From Sodalinema lacuna_A (GTDB lineage: Bacteria > Cyanobacteriota > Cyanobacteriia > Cyanobacteriales > Geitlerinemataceae), in NCBI GenBank assembly GCA_900149785.2, contig FSSI02000005.1:1-64000 (forward strand): 64,000 bases of DNA. Direction: 5' to 3'. Positions 33,222-42,186 of this stretch are shown one piece after another. A program made the position numbers and the translations under genes. The notes under the pieces are model-generated. The model searched no databases. It was not told where the DNA came from and saw only the letters and a program-made list of their open reading frames with translations. Position 1 is the first letter of the stretch; the number at the start of each line of letters is the position of its first letter.

Positions 33222-34730
33222 CTAAGGAACCTGGGCCACTGAGGGAGACATGGCGGTAGCGGCCGTCTGCATGGGGATCTCGATGATAAATTCTGTTCCC
33301 TGTCCCAGTTTCGAGATACAGTCGAGTTTTCCCCCATGCAGTTCGGCGACGATCTGATAGCTGACGGACATTCCCAGTCCGGTTCCCCGGCCAACGGGTT
33401 TGGTGGTAAAAAAGGGGTCAAAGATTCGCGAACGGTGAGATTCGGGAATCCCGATGCCGTTGTCACAGATGCGAATTTGCACCCAGTTTTTGGGCAGAGT
33501 GCAGGTATAGATTTCAATAAAACTGGGGTTGGCCTGTATATCCTCGCGGCTACGACGGCGATCGCGTTCATCGAGGGCATCAATGGCATTATTGAGGATA
33601 TTCAGGAAGACTTGATTGAGTTGGCCCGCGTAACAGTCAATGGCCCGAATGGGACTGTAGTGACGGCGAACCTCGATGGGGGGGCGATCGCCCTGACCAT
33701 AGAGACGATGTTGTAGAATCAGCAGGGAGCTATCAATGCCTTCGTGAATATCCACCCGTTTATAGTCCGCTTCATCCATACGGGCAAAGGTTTTCAGGGA
33801 GGTGACAATCTGCCGGATGCGATCGCTGCCGGTTTTCATCGACTCCAAGAGTTTAACAATATCCTCTTGCACAAATTCGAGATCCATAGCCTCGGCTTCG
33901 GCTTGAATTGTCCCTGTAGCCGGATAGGCCGCTTGATACAAACGCAACAGATGCAACAAATCCGTCACATAGGCTGACGCATGGCTGATATTCCCCGAAA
34001 TGAAGTTAATGGGATTATTAATCTCATGGGCCACTCCCGCCACCAACTGCCCCAAACTTGACATTTTTTCCGTTTGCAGTAACTTTGACTGAATATCGTG
34101 CAATTCAGCCAACGCCAGTTCCAATTCTTGGGCTTGTTTTTGGGCCTGTTCCGCCGCCTGGCAACTTTGCTGATACAGTTGAATTTGCTGACGGGTAATC
34201 AGGGCTTGTTCAGCTTCACTTTCGCGTTGATATTGGCTCACAACTGCATCTAAAGCCGGCAGCAATGTGGTTGAAGCCGCCTGTAAAATCGCTTGTACAT
34301 TCGGCTGATCTGGGGTAATGTCCTGCTCATCCGTCTGTAACACTTGTCGAAGTTGATCGAGATAATCTCGAACTTGCCGATCCACATCCCAGGGAGGCTC
34401 AAAATACATTTGACGGACGGTTTCCGAGGGATTTCCAGGAAGATGAAGTTGAGCATTTCCCGTTAATAAGCCTTCATGGGATTGTTCCATCAACTCTCGC
34501 AAATCCACAAGTTCTTGGCGAAGTGTCGCTCGTTCTTGCTGATTTTGACTACAGGCCCATCGTAACGAGAGCATCGCAATCCGTTGTGATAACATTCGCT
34601 GACGGCCACTGATGTTCACAATGGCCGCATTGACGGCTTGAGTCGTTTTCCACTGCTCCATATGATGTTTTATCTGGCTCCAACCTTGAGGAGCTATCCC
34701 ATCTAAACTACTCAGTTTAGCATTCCCCAT
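33222..34730 (-). CDS. Soluble histidine kinase with PilJ-type N-terminal domain
   Basis: Residues about 30-140 match the type IV pili methyl-accepting N-terminal domain (ISGRQRMLSQRIAMLSLRW), here without membrane helices. A coiled coil spans 165-220. The phosphoacceptor is His235 in GVAHEINNPINF. The ATPase domain shows LNILNNAIDAL, ICDNGIGIPESH and GRGTGLGMSVSYQI. No response regulator is adjacent, so its partner is unknown. The kinase core closely resembles that of the protein at 42187, which indicates paralogues. Confidence 0.9.
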   Translation of the reverse strand: MGNAKLSSLDGIAPQGWSQIKHHMEQWKTTQAVNAAIVNISGRQRMLSQRIAMLSLRWACSQNQQERATLRQELVDLRELMEQSHEGLLTGNAQLHLPGNPSETVRQMYFEPPWDVDRQVRDYLDQLRQVLQTDEQDITPDQPNVQAILQAASTTLLPALDAVVSQYQRESEAEQALITRQQIQLYQQSCQAAEQAQKQAQELELALAELHDIQSKLLQTEKMSSLGQLVAGVAHEINNPINFISGNISHASAYVTDLLHLLRLYQAAYPATGTIQAEAEAMDLEFVQEDIVKLLESMKTGSDRIRQIVTSLKTFARMDEADYKRVDIHEGIDSSLLILQHRLYGQGDRPPIEVRRHYSPIRAIDCYAGQLNQVFLNILNNAIDALDERDRRRSREDIQANPSFIEIYTCTLPKNWVQIRICDNGIGIPESHRSRIFDPFFTTKPVGRGTGLGMSVSYQIVAELHGGKLDCISKLGQGTEFIIEIPMQTAATAMSPSVAQVP

Positions 34731-34971
34731 TATGATGTTAATCTGAGCGTCATTGTCATTCCCAGATCTAGATGATGAGATGGGACTAACTCAAACAACT
34801 CATTCCGTCAAATCTCAGCGAAGTCTCACGTACAGCGTTCAATGATTTAGGATTCAGATTTGGGATTTAATCCATCATTGGAGGAGTTATATCCCCAACA
34901 CTACTATAGCGAACCTCGGAGACGATTTCTTGTATCAAAGACTACTGTTATTGATGCCGTTTTATCCAGCC

Positions 34972-35940
34972 CTAAAAATGACAAAAGCCTGAGTCCATCG
35001 CCAGAGTTTCCGAGCGATCGCCCAATTGCAAGACAGCCCCTTGTCCTGCTACTATCTCACCAATAATGGAGACGCCCTCAACCACCTGGCTCAACCGCTC
35101 AGCCGCCTCAGGTGCTAAACACAACACCAACTCAAAATCTTCACCGCCCCATAATAGCCAATCCCGAGCTTGGTCTGAGTCTACCATCTGCGATAACCCC
35201 GCTGGCATCGGCAGGCGATCGCCCCACACCTGAGCCTTAACCCCACTCGCACGAGCCAGTTGAAGCACCGCATCGGCCAACCCATCGGAACTATCCATCC
35301 CCGCCAGTCGCTCAACCCCCAACTGTTTCAGAGGCGCTAATAGGTCTAAACGGGGCTGAGGTCGCTGATGGGCAAAAATGAAGTTTTGACGGATTTGTGG
35401 GTCTAAATCGCGCCACTGACCGTCCTGGAGGAGCAATTCTAACCCGGCTCGGGCGGCTCCGTGGGGTCCAGTGACGGCGATCGCATCCCCCACCTGAGCC
35501 TGATGACGATAGATGGGCCGCGTCACCGAGCCAAAGGCCGTAATCGCAATCACAGCCTGCTGAGAACGACAGACATCCCCCCCCACCAGAGGCGTCGCAA
35601 ACCGCTCTAAACAGGCGGACATGCCTCCATACAGTGCCTCAACCCAAGCCACCTCAGTCTCCCGAGGCAGTGCCAAACTCACGGTAATCGCCAAGGGTTC
35701 AGCCCCCATGGCCGCTAAATCCGAGAGATTGGCCGCCACGGCTCGCCAACCGGCGTCCTCGGGAGCCGTGGTTTGGGGGCTAAAATGAACACCATCGACA
35801 AGGGTATCTGAGGTGACAACGAGGGACTGTTGCGGGGGAAACGACAATACCGCTGCATCATCACCGATAATATCGGGGGGACAAAACCGCTGCAATCGTT
35901 GCAACAGCCCCTGTTCCCCCAATTGCCAAATCTGCATCAT
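34972..35940 (-). CDS. thiL: Thiamine-monophosphate kinase
   Basis: It phosphorylates thiamine phosphate to the active cofactor thiamine diphosphate. The PurM-like ATPase fold shows IGDDAAVLSFPPQQSLVVTS, SDTLVDGVHFSPQT, AANLSDLAAMGAEPLAITVS and AGMDSSDGLADAVLQLAR, then LLWGGEDFELVLCL near the C-terminus. The 322-residue length is normal. Its start follows the panD stop by only six bases, so panD and thiL are likely one transcript. Confidence 0.95.
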   Translation of the reverse strand: MMQIWQLGEQGLLQRLQRFCPPDIIGDDAAVLSFPPQQSLVVTSDTLVDGVHFSPQTTAPEDAGWRAVAANLSDLAAMGAEPLAITVSLALPRETEVAWVEALYGGMSACLERFATPLVGGDVCRSQQAVIAITAFGSVTRPIYRHQAQVGDAIAVTGPHGAARAGLELLLQDGQWRDLDPQIRQNFIFAHQRPQPRLDLLAPLKQLGVERLAGMDSSDGLADAVLQLARASGVKAQVWGDRLPMPAGLSQMVDSDQARDWLLWGGEDFELVLCLAPEAAERLSQVVEGVSIIGEIVAGQGAVLQLGDRSETLAMDSGFCHF

Positions 35941-35946
35941 CCCAGA

Positions 35947-36360
35947 CTACACCAGTTGGGCTTCAGCGGTGTGATGCTCGATCGCCGCCAAGGGATGAGG
36001 ATAATGATGCACGGCTTCAATGCAGTTATCTTGGCCGAGAATCACCACCTTCGGCTGATGATGTTGCAGTTCTTCGGCGGAAAACTGAGCATAGGCCATA
36101 ATAATCAGGCGATCGCCCTTCATCCCCAAGCGAGCCGCTGCACCGTTGAGTTCAATCAATCCTGACTCGGGAGGTGCTGAGATGACATAACTCATCAATC
36201 GCTGGCCATTGTTAACATTGACAATTTGCACCTGTTCATAGGGAACAATCCCCACTTCATCGAGGAGGGTGCGATCGATGCTAATGCTCCCCATATAGTC
36301 AAGATTTGACCCGGTTAGAGTGCAGTTATGGAGTTTGGCGTACAGGAGCGATCGCTGCAT
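35947..36360 (-). CDS. panD: Aspartate 1-decarboxylase proenzyme
   Basis: It makes beta-alanine for pantothenate and CoA. It is a pyruvoyl enzyme: self-cleavage occurs between Gly24 and Ser25 in NLDYMGSISIDRTLLD. Other family marks are the N-terminal MQRSLLYAKLHNCTLTG, the Tyr/Asn motif LNGAAARLGMKGDRLIIMAY and VVILGQDNC. The length of 137 is slightly over the usual 115-130 because of a short C-terminal extension. Confidence 0.96.
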   Translation of the reverse strand: MQRSLLYAKLHNCTLTGSNLDYMGSISIDRTLLDEVGIVPYEQVQIVNVNNGQRLMSYVISAPPESGLIELNGAAARLGMKGDRLIIMAYAQFSAEELQHHQPKVVILGQDNCIEAVHHYPHPLAAIEHHTAEAQLV

Positions 36361-36460
36361 AATAGTGACTCGGTGACTCTGGCTTCAGGCGTGAACAAGC
36401 ATTGAATGGCCTGAACCCGGTTCCGTTTTCGGGAACTCGAGTCCTGACCCTACTTCAATT

Positions 36461-36970
36461 TTACTTGTAAGCCTTCACGCATTCATCGATCAGGGGCTTA
36501 ACCGCATCTAAATCTTTCCAGCCGAGAATTTCGGTTTCCTTCTTCTCTAAGTTTTTATAGGTACGGAAGAATTCAGCAATCTCGTCGAGACGATGTTTCT
36601 CCACATTCTCCAACGAGGTATATTCAGCATAGCGCGGGTCTTCAGCGGGAACGCAGAGCAGTTTCTCATCGCGATCGCCGCCGTCAATCATTTCTAACAT
36701 TCCCAAGGGACGAGCCGTAATCACACAGCCGGGGAACGTCGGTTCATCCATCATCACCATCCCATCGAGAGGATCGCCATCATCGGCGAGGGTGTTGGGA
36801 ATGAACCCGTAGTCAAAGGGATAGTGAACCGACGAGAACAAGACGCGATCGAGGGCGAAACAGCCTAAGTCCTTATCAAATTCATACTTGTTCTTACTTC
36901 CGCCAGCGATTTCAATCAAGACATTCACGAGGCCGGGTTTGGGTTGAGCGGGAATACGCGATAAATCCAC
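36461..36970 (-). CDS. ppa: Inorganic pyrophosphatase (family I)
   Basis: It hydrolyses pyrophosphate released by biosynthesis. Catalytic acidic residues are visible in LADDGDPLDGMVMMDEP and in IDGGDRDEKLLCVPAEDPRY; YPFDYGFIPNT is also conserved. I start at GTG 36970 (VDLSRIPAQPKPG) because this gives the typical 169 residues and GGAGC lies upstream; an ATG at 37027 would add 19 unconserved residues. It is cytoplasmic and stands alone. Confidence 0.94.
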   Translation of the reverse strand: MDLSRIPAQPKPGLVNVLIEIAGGSKNKYEFDKDLGCFALDRVLFSSVHYPFDYGFIPNTLADDGDPLDGMVMMDEPTFPGCVITARPLGMLEMIDGGDRDEKLLCVPAEDPRYAEYTSLENVEKHRLDEIAEFFRTYKNLEKKETEILGWKDLDAVKPLIDECVKAYK

Positions 36971-37091
36971 AGGTAAGCTCCTAAACTGACTGAGTTGACA
37001 TAATCGGCCCACGATAGAGTTCTCCACCGTGGCACAGCCGACAGAACCGAGAGTCGGCCGTCAAACCCAATCATTTTAACCCCAAACGGTC

Positions 37092-37310
37092 TCACCGCTT
37101 GGCCGCCAACCGTAGGTTCACCAGTTGGCCGATGCGATCGCCCCCCTGCGACACCTCCGACGCGGGAATATTCACGGTTCTCGCTGAGTAGACAAAAATC
37201 ACAAACAGGGGCAACGTCAACGTCAACACCGCAATTAACGTTCCCACCCATTGGGCCAGTCCCGTTCCCGGAGGTTGTTCTAAACGAGCCGATTGGCTAT
37301 CCGATTCCAT
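37092..37310 (-). CDS. Small single-helix membrane protein, unknown
   Basis: A 72-residue protein, MESDSQSARLEQPPGTGLAQ, with one hydrophobic helix (WVGTLIAVLTLTLPLFVIF, residues 22-40) and a basic C-terminus. It looks like a conserved cyanobacterial small membrane protein. No function is assigned. The second ATG (37310) is preferred over 37316; the choice makes little difference. Confidence 0.65.
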   Translation of the reverse strand: MESDSQSARLEQPPGTGLAQWVGTLIAVLTLTLPLFVIFVYSARTVNIPASEVSQGGDRIGQLVNLRLAAKR

Positions 37311-37610
37311 AAACACTTGTTATTTAACACACACTTGCAAAGAGCAGATACAAAAATCGGTATCTGAAAACATCCTAGTGAATCTAACGCTTGTCGACTG
37401 TTACTGAGCCAACAAAACCGGAGTCAAATCTCGAACATTTGCGAAACTCAAACCCTAACCGTAACGCAACGTTAAGAGTCGCTAACATTTCGCTGGCGTC
37501 TCACAGAGTTTTTGGGCGACGTTTTCCCGTGACGTTTTCCCGCGATGGGGTAACACTGACCCCAATCCTCAACTCAGCCCTCAATCCAAATACCCTTACG
37601 GCCTCTGAAT

Positions 37611-37823
37611 CTAGGAATCCGAATCGAGAAAGTCAGGGATGACCCATTTCGGGGGTTCGCTGAGTTTGCGTCTGCGAGCCGCTTCAGCGATATCGTGCAT
37701 CTGATCTAAAGGGGTGTTATCAATGAATTTCGTCGCCGATGCCGCATATTCACGATTCGGGCAGTCATCTCCCAAAACACAGCCATTCACACAGGCTGTC
37801 GCGCAATCAATTGAGGTCTCCAT
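37611..37823 (-). CDS. Small cysteine-containing cyanobacterial protein
   Basis: A 70-residue soluble protein with four cysteines in the first 21 residues (CATACVNGCVLGDDC), followed by a helical segment and the end PKWVIPDFLDSD. The Cys spacing could bind a metal, but this is not a recognised motif. The ATG at 37823 has a weak ribosome site. Conservation of this short Trp/Pro-terminated type among cyanobacteria makes it more likely real than chance. Confidence 0.65.
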   Translation of the reverse strand: METSIDCATACVNGCVLGDDCPNREYAASATKFIDNTPLDQMHDIAEAARRRKLSEPPKWVIPDFLDSDS

Positions 37824-38154
37824 TGTTAGGATAATTTAACGAATGACAAACAGGTTTACTATCGGTTTTTAGCATATATCTTTTAGCATAGCATCCTAAC
37901 CCAGTGCCGCGCCATCTCCCGATTGTGATTTCGGTCACTGACAACTCTATCAATAAAGGGCTAAGTCTCAACTTAAATTCATAGCAAACTCAAATTTAAC
38001 CTAAAATTTACCTAAACTCAACCTGATAGTTTAGCCCTTTTTTGTAATCAAGCCATTAATTCTTTACTTGTTCTCAACTTGTTCTAAAACCGTTGAAAGA
38101 CAGAGCCTTGACCCCGGTAAAAGCCGAGTCAAGAACAGCCATCTTCTCATAGCA
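37824..38154. other. Gene-free interval containing a candidate small RNA
   Basis: There is no coding pattern. The central part (37966-38043) has a long-range stem ending in T residues and is listed separately. The remainder is AT-rich. Confidence 0.35.
37966..38043 (+). ncRNA. Candidate small RNA or long-loop terminator
   Basis: AAAGGGCTAA near 37966 pairs with TTAGCCCTTT near 38030, directly followed by TTTT. The stem of about ten pairs encloses some 55 AT-rich bases with an inner AAATTT...AAATTT dyad. The neighbouring genes are both on the minus strand and about 110 bases or more away, so this is not simply a gene terminator on the plus strand. No promoter was firmly identified. Confidence 0.35.
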
Positions 38155-38496
38155 CTAGGCAGTCAAAAGCTGAGTGAGGATCGAGTTAATTAACCCGAGG
38201 GCGATCGAACCCAGCAGGGCGCTCCAAATGCCCCACCGTAGGCGAAAACCACTCACCAGCCAAGCCGCCAGTCCAAAAATGATTGCATTAATCACAACCA
38301 TAAACAGCCCTAAAGTAAGGACGACCACAGGGAAGCCCAGAACCACAAAAACCGGTTTCAGAAAAGCATTAAGGATACCGAACACCGCCGCCGAAACCAA
38401 CGCCGTCGTTAGGTCATCCACTTCCACCCCGAGGGGCAGTTTAGAGATGATGAAAAAGCTCACAGACATAATGAGCCAGGTGATGATTAAATCCAT
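38155..38496 (-). CDS. Phage holin family (DUF / superfamily IV-type) membrane protein
   Basis: A 113-residue protein with four hydrophobic helices, including IITWLIMSVSFFIISKLPLG, AVFGILNAFLKPVFVVLGFP and VVLTLGLFMVVINAIIFGL. This is the widespread bacterial family misleadingly named phage holin 4_2; there are no phage genes nearby. The function is unknown. The ATG at 38496 is followed by the expected conserved helix. Confidence 0.85.
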   Translation of the reverse strand: MDLIITWLIMSVSFFIISKLPLGVEVDDLTTALVSAAVFGILNAFLKPVFVVLGFPVVVLTLGLFMVVINAIIFGLAAWLVSGFRLRWGIWSALLGSIALGLINSILTQLLTA

Positions 38497-38638
38497 TAGA
38501 TAAACCTCTTGGTAACATCACCCTCCATTAAAGCCAATTTCAGCCGCTTTAACATCCTTCCAAAGACAGTATTTTCCCCACCCAAGAGAGCGGGCAACCT
38601 CCAGGGTACGCCCCGACATCGGTTACGTTTGTTGCCTG

Positions 38639-39022
38639 CTGCCTCTTGCCTCTTGCCTCTTGCCCCTTGCCCCTTGCCTCTTGCCTTCTTCCTCCCTGTT
38701 CCCTGTTCCCTGTTCCCTGTTCCCTTCTTTTGCCCCTTGNNNNNNNNNNNNNNNNNNNNNNNNNNNNNNNNNNNNNNNNNNNNNNNNNNNNNNNNNNNNN
38801 NNNNNNNNNNNNNNNNNNNNNNNNNNNNNNNNNNNNNNNNNNNNNNNNNNNNNNNNNNNNNNNNNNNNNNNNNNNNNNNNNNNNNNNNNNNNNNNNNNNN
38901 NNNNNNNNNNNNNNNNNNNNNNNNNNNNNNNNNNNNNNNNNNNNNNNNNNNNNNNNNNNNNNNNNNNNNNNNNNNNNNNNNNNNNNNNNCTTGCCTCTTG
39001 CCTCTTGCCTCTTGCCTCTTGC
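38639..39022. repeat. Heptamer repeat array broken by an assembly gap
   Basis: CTTGCCT-type heptamers (38639-38695) pass into TGTTCCC heptamers (38697-38725), then CCTTG and 250 Ns (38740-38989), then CTTGCCT copies up to the ychF stop codon. The true length is unknown. Confidence 0.95.
38740..38989. other. Assembly gap (250 N)
   Basis: A run of N, probably a scaffold gap caused by the surrounding tandem repeat. Nothing can be said about its content. Confidence 0.99.
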
Positions 39023-40114
39023 CTAAACATTAAACCGGAACAACAACACATCCCCCTCTTGCACCAGATACTCCTTGCCCTCACTGCGGATTTTGCCCGC
39101 TTCCTTGGCCGCCGTCATCGACCCCAACGCCAACAACTCCTCACAGCCAATGGTTTCAGCGCGAATAAAGCCCCGTTCAAAATCCGTATGAATCACCCCC
39201 GCCGCTTGAGGGGCCGTCATGCCGGCGCGAATCGTCCAGGCGCGAGTTTCCTTGGGTCCCGTGGTCAGATACGTCCGTAAGCCCAATAAATCATAACTGG
39301 CACGAATCAGGGACTGGAGACCGCCCTCACTGACCCCGAGAGACTCCAAGAAATCTTGACGTTCTTCTTGAGGAAGTTCAATCAACTCCGACTCCACCTG
39401 AGCCGAAACCACCACCACCTGGGCCTGTTCCTGGCTTGCCACCTCACGGACTTGTTCAACCCAGGGATTCCCCTGCGCCAAATCCTCTTCCGAGACATTG
39501 GTGGCGTAAATAATCGGTTTGCGAGTGAGGAGATTGAGAGCTTGAATCGCCGCCTCTTCTTCCTCAGTCAGCGAGACACTCCGGGCGGATTTGCCCTCAT
39601 TGAGCGCCTCAACCAGTTTTTCGAGTACCGTTAGCTCAAAGGCTGCGTCCTTGTCCTTACGAGCCTGTTTGCGGGTGCGATCGATGCGGCGTTCAAGTTG
39701 CGATAAATCCGCTAACCCCAACTCCAGATTGATGACTTCAATATCGCGCACTGGGTCAATGGACCCGGACACATGGATAATATCGTCATTCTCAAAACAG
39801 CGCACCACATGAACGATCGCATCGACTTCCCGGATATTGGCCAAAAACTGATTTCCCAGGCCTTCTCCCTGACTAGCCCCGGCGACGAGGCCAGCAATAT
39901 CGACAAACTCCATGCGTGTCGGCACAATCTGCTCAGACTCAGACAGCGTCGCCAACTTGCCAAGACGGTCATCTGGAACCGCCACCACCCCCACATTCGG
40001 TTCAATGGTACAAAAGGGGAAGTTTGCCGCTTGGGCTTTGGCATTGGCAACGAGGGCATTAAACAACGTCGATTTTCCCACGTTGGGAAGTCCGACAATT
40101 CCGGCTCTGAGCAT
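39023..40114 (-). CDS. ychF: Redox-regulated ATPase YchF (Obg family)
   Basis: A ribosome-associated P-loop NTPase that prefers ATP. Visible: G1 AGIVGLPNVGKSTLFNALV, G2 region NFPFCTIEPNVG, G3 DIAGLVAGASQGEGLGNQFL, and the NVSEED segment in place of the GTP-specific NKxD. A helical coiled-coil insertion lies at about 135-200, and the C-terminal TGS domain ends QEGDVLLFRFNV. The 363-residue length is typical. The stop codon is formed exactly where the heptamer repeat array begins. Confidence 0.96.
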   Translation of the reverse strand: MLRAGIVGLPNVGKSTLFNALVANAKAQAANFPFCTIEPNVGVVAVPDDRLGKLATLSESEQIVPTRMEFVDIAGLVAGASQGEGLGNQFLANIREVDAIVHVVRCFENDDIIHVSGSIDPVRDIEVINLELGLADLSQLERRIDRTRKQARKDKDAAFELTVLEKLVEALNEGKSARSVSLTEEEEAAIQALNLLTRKPIIYATNVSEEDLAQGNPWVEQVREVASQEQAQVVVVSAQVESELIELPQEERQDFLESLGVSEGGLQSLIRASYDLLGLRTYLTTGPKETRAWTIRAGMTAPQAAGVIHTDFERGFIRAETIGCEELLALGSMTAAKEAGKIRSEGKEYLVQEGDVLLFRFNV

Positions 40115-40320
40115 ATTGATGAAAATGGTGTAAGCGTATTGAGCTGAGATCCTTGTGGCTATCCTTGTGGCGACAAGACTCGCTTTGCTAGTTTAACCTG
40201 AGATTTGCTCTGAGTGTAAATCTCATCGAGATTAACGCCCCACCGCGCTGTACTCCGTTCAAACGCCCTTGAACGGATTGAACTGGGTTTCCCGTCTGTC
40301 CTTATCTTTGCGACTGCATC

Positions 40321-40932
40321 ATGTCCCCTGAATCCACCTCCCTCTGGCCCTACGTCACCCCTGGAATTGCCGATGACTTGTTTGAGCGACTTCCGGGTAT
40401 CCCGCTGAGTAAACGGGAAGTGCGTCTGATTTTGCTCTCACAACTGCGCCTAACTCACGATGCCATTCTCTGGGATATTGGCGCCGGTACGGGAACCATC
40501 GCCGTTGAAAGCGGTTTACTGTGCCGTCAGGGCAAAATTATGGCCATTGAACGAGATGAGGATGTCGCTGGGTTGATTCGCCGCAATTGCGATCGCTTCG
40601 GCGTTGAGAATGTCCAAGTCATCGAAGGAAGCGCCCCCGACTGTCTTAACGCCCTTGCTCCTCGCCCCAGCCACGCCTGTATTGAAGGAGGACGAGCCAT
40701 CAGCGAGATTTTGCAAGCCGTCTGGCAGGTGTTGCAACCCGGTGGCCGCATCGTCGCCACCGCCGGCAACCTCGAAAGCCTCTATCAAATTTCCGAAGCC
40801 TTTGCCCAGTTACAAGTCCGTCAGATTGAAGTGGTGCAATCGGCGGTGAACCGGCTCGAAACCCGAGGGACACATCAGGTTTTGGCGGCTGTTAGCCCCA
40901 TTTTTGTCCTCAGTGGTGAGAAAATCGGCTGA
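40321..40932 (+). CDS. cbiT: Precorrin-6B/cobalt-precorrin C15-methyltransferase (decarboxylating)
   Basis: CbiT methylates C15 of the corrin ring and removes the C12 acetate carboxylate in cobalamin synthesis. It is a class I SAM methyltransferase: the start region TPGIADDLFERLPGIPLSKREV, the SAM loop LWDIGAGTGTIAVESGL, the acidic end of strand 2 (AIERDEDV), and a C-terminal region with LPGGRIV-like QPGGRIVATAGNLESL. The ATG at 40321 gives the usual 203 residues. It connects functionally with cbiB and cobD at 8338-10451. Confidence 0.9.
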   Translation: MSPESTSLWPYVTPGIADDLFERLPGIPLSKREVRLILLSQLRLTHDAILWDIGAGTGTIAVESGLLCRQGKIMAIERDEDVAGLIRRNCDRFGVENVQVIEGSAPDCLNALAPRPSHACIEGGRAISEILQAVWQVLQPGGRIVATAGNLESLYQISEAFAQLQVRQIEVVQSAVNRLETRGTHQVLAAVSPIFVLSGEKIG

Positions 40933-41133
40933 CGGCGGTCTTTATCCCCGTTGAGGACTTTGTCAAACTCTTCTCCCCATCTCCTGGGCTTAAGATACAG
41001 TTAAGCCTGGGATAATGAAATAAAGGTAATAGAAACAACGGTCGTTTCAACGGCCCCATCCTGGGTTTAGCCTGTCCCCCATGTTTCTGGGTTTAGCCAT
41101 TCAACACGTTAGTTCAAATACGATTTTAATATT

Positions 41134-42063
41134 ATGTCTTGGTCTCGGCTCGTTAGCGGCATTGTTGCCATTATTGTGGCATTAGTTGCCACCATTCTCG
41201 GCGGATGGTCCTTTGTCTTATTTTTTGCCGCAATTGCCTTCTTAGGGCAGCGGGAGTATTTTCAGCTAGTTCGAGCCAAGGGTCTGATTCCGGCCGCCAA
41301 AACGACCTTCGTTCTCTCTCAAGTTCTACTCTTAACCGCAGCGATCGCCCCGGAGCTGGTGAACGTCCTCTTTCCCCTCTTGGGAGCGGTGATTTGTGCC
41401 TATCTCCTCTTCCAGCCCAAACTGGCGTCGATTGCCGATATCTCCACCTCAATTTTGGGACTGTTCTATGGGGGACTCTTGCCGAGTTATTGGATTCGCA
41501 TCCGTCTCGAACTCAGTGAACTAGCCTTTCCCCAGGCGGCTATTCCTCTACCCGAGACGGGCGTTACCCTTGCCAGTGGTGCGCCTCTGTGGGGGCTAGG
41601 CTGGAGCGTTCCCCCTTGGACGGTGACGACCCCGGCCCCTTGGTTGTCTCAGGGGTTTTGTATTACGGTGTTAGCCTTTCTGTGTATCTGGGCCGCAGAT
41701 ATTGGCGCCTATTTTTTTGGTAAAACCTTCGGTCGCACTCGTTTATCGGCGGTGAGTCCCAAAAAAACCGTTGAAGGAGCGGTTTTTGGCATTGGAGGGA
41801 GTACCGTTGTGGGTATGGTCGGGGCGCAGCTTCTGAGTTGGCACTATTGGCTCTGGACGGGAGCCGCGATCGGTCTGATAATTGGCTTAGGGAGCTTGAT
41901 GGGGGATTTAACCGAATCGATGATGAAACGTGATGCTGGGGTCAAAGATTCTGGACAACTCATCCCCGGTCATGGGGGAATTCTCGATCGCACTGACAGC
42001 TATATTTTTACGGCGCCGTTGGTCTATTACTTTGTTACCCTACTATTGCCTTTGCTAAACTAG
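41134..42063 (+). CDS. cdsA: Phosphatidate cytidylyltransferase
   Basis: It makes CDP-diacylglycerol for phosphatidylglycerol synthesis. It is an integral membrane protein of 309 residues with about eight helices. The signature is in the last third: IWAADIGAYFFGKTFGRTRL, SPKKTVEGAVFG, then LGSLMGDLTESMMKRDAGVK and DSGQLIPGHGGILDRTDS with the conserved acidic residues. It starts at ATG 41134. A 7-bp perfect hairpin (GGCTTAA/TTAAGCC) lies in the upstream interval near 40988. Confidence 0.95.
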   Translation: MSWSRLVSGIVAIIVALVATILGGWSFVLFFAAIAFLGQREYFQLVRAKGLIPAAKTTFVLSQVLLLTAAIAPELVNVLFPLLGAVICAYLLFQPKLASIADISTSILGLFYGGLLPSYWIRIRLELSELAFPQAAIPLPETGVTLASGAPLWGLGWSVPPWTVTTPAPWLSQGFCITVLAFLCIWAADIGAYFFGKTFGRTRLSAVSPKKTVEGAVFGIGGSTVVGMVGAQLLSWHYWLWTGAAIGLIIGLGSLMGDLTESMMKRDAGVKDSGQLIPGHGGILDRTDSYIFTAPLVYYFVTLLLPLLN

Positions 42064-42186
42064 CCATTCCGACGGCAATCCATATACTGCAATCTGTTTC
42101 TTTGTGACTCATTTGTTGATTCCCCCAATCTGTATCGACGCGATCGGCGATCGCATCCGTCTCGACCTGAGTGAGTGGAGGTAACT

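Noticed and set aside
34860..35066. 68-codon plus-strand frame with GGAGGAG upstream
   Set aside because: It overlaps the 3' end of thiL and has no recognisable domain; the purine-rich motif lies inside the frame rather than before its start.
37391..37642. 83-codon plus-strand frame
   Set aside because: It starts with TTG, has no ribosome site, overlaps the minus-strand Cys protein and has Asn/Arg-rich composition typical of chance frames.
38155..38496. Prophage evidence from the holin-named gene
   Set aside because: The family is widespread in bacterial chromosomes and no phage structural, integrase or lysis gene is near.
40988..41008. Hairpin GGCTTAA/TTAAGCC as a terminator of cbiT
   Set aside because: The stem is only seven pairs and is not followed by a T run.
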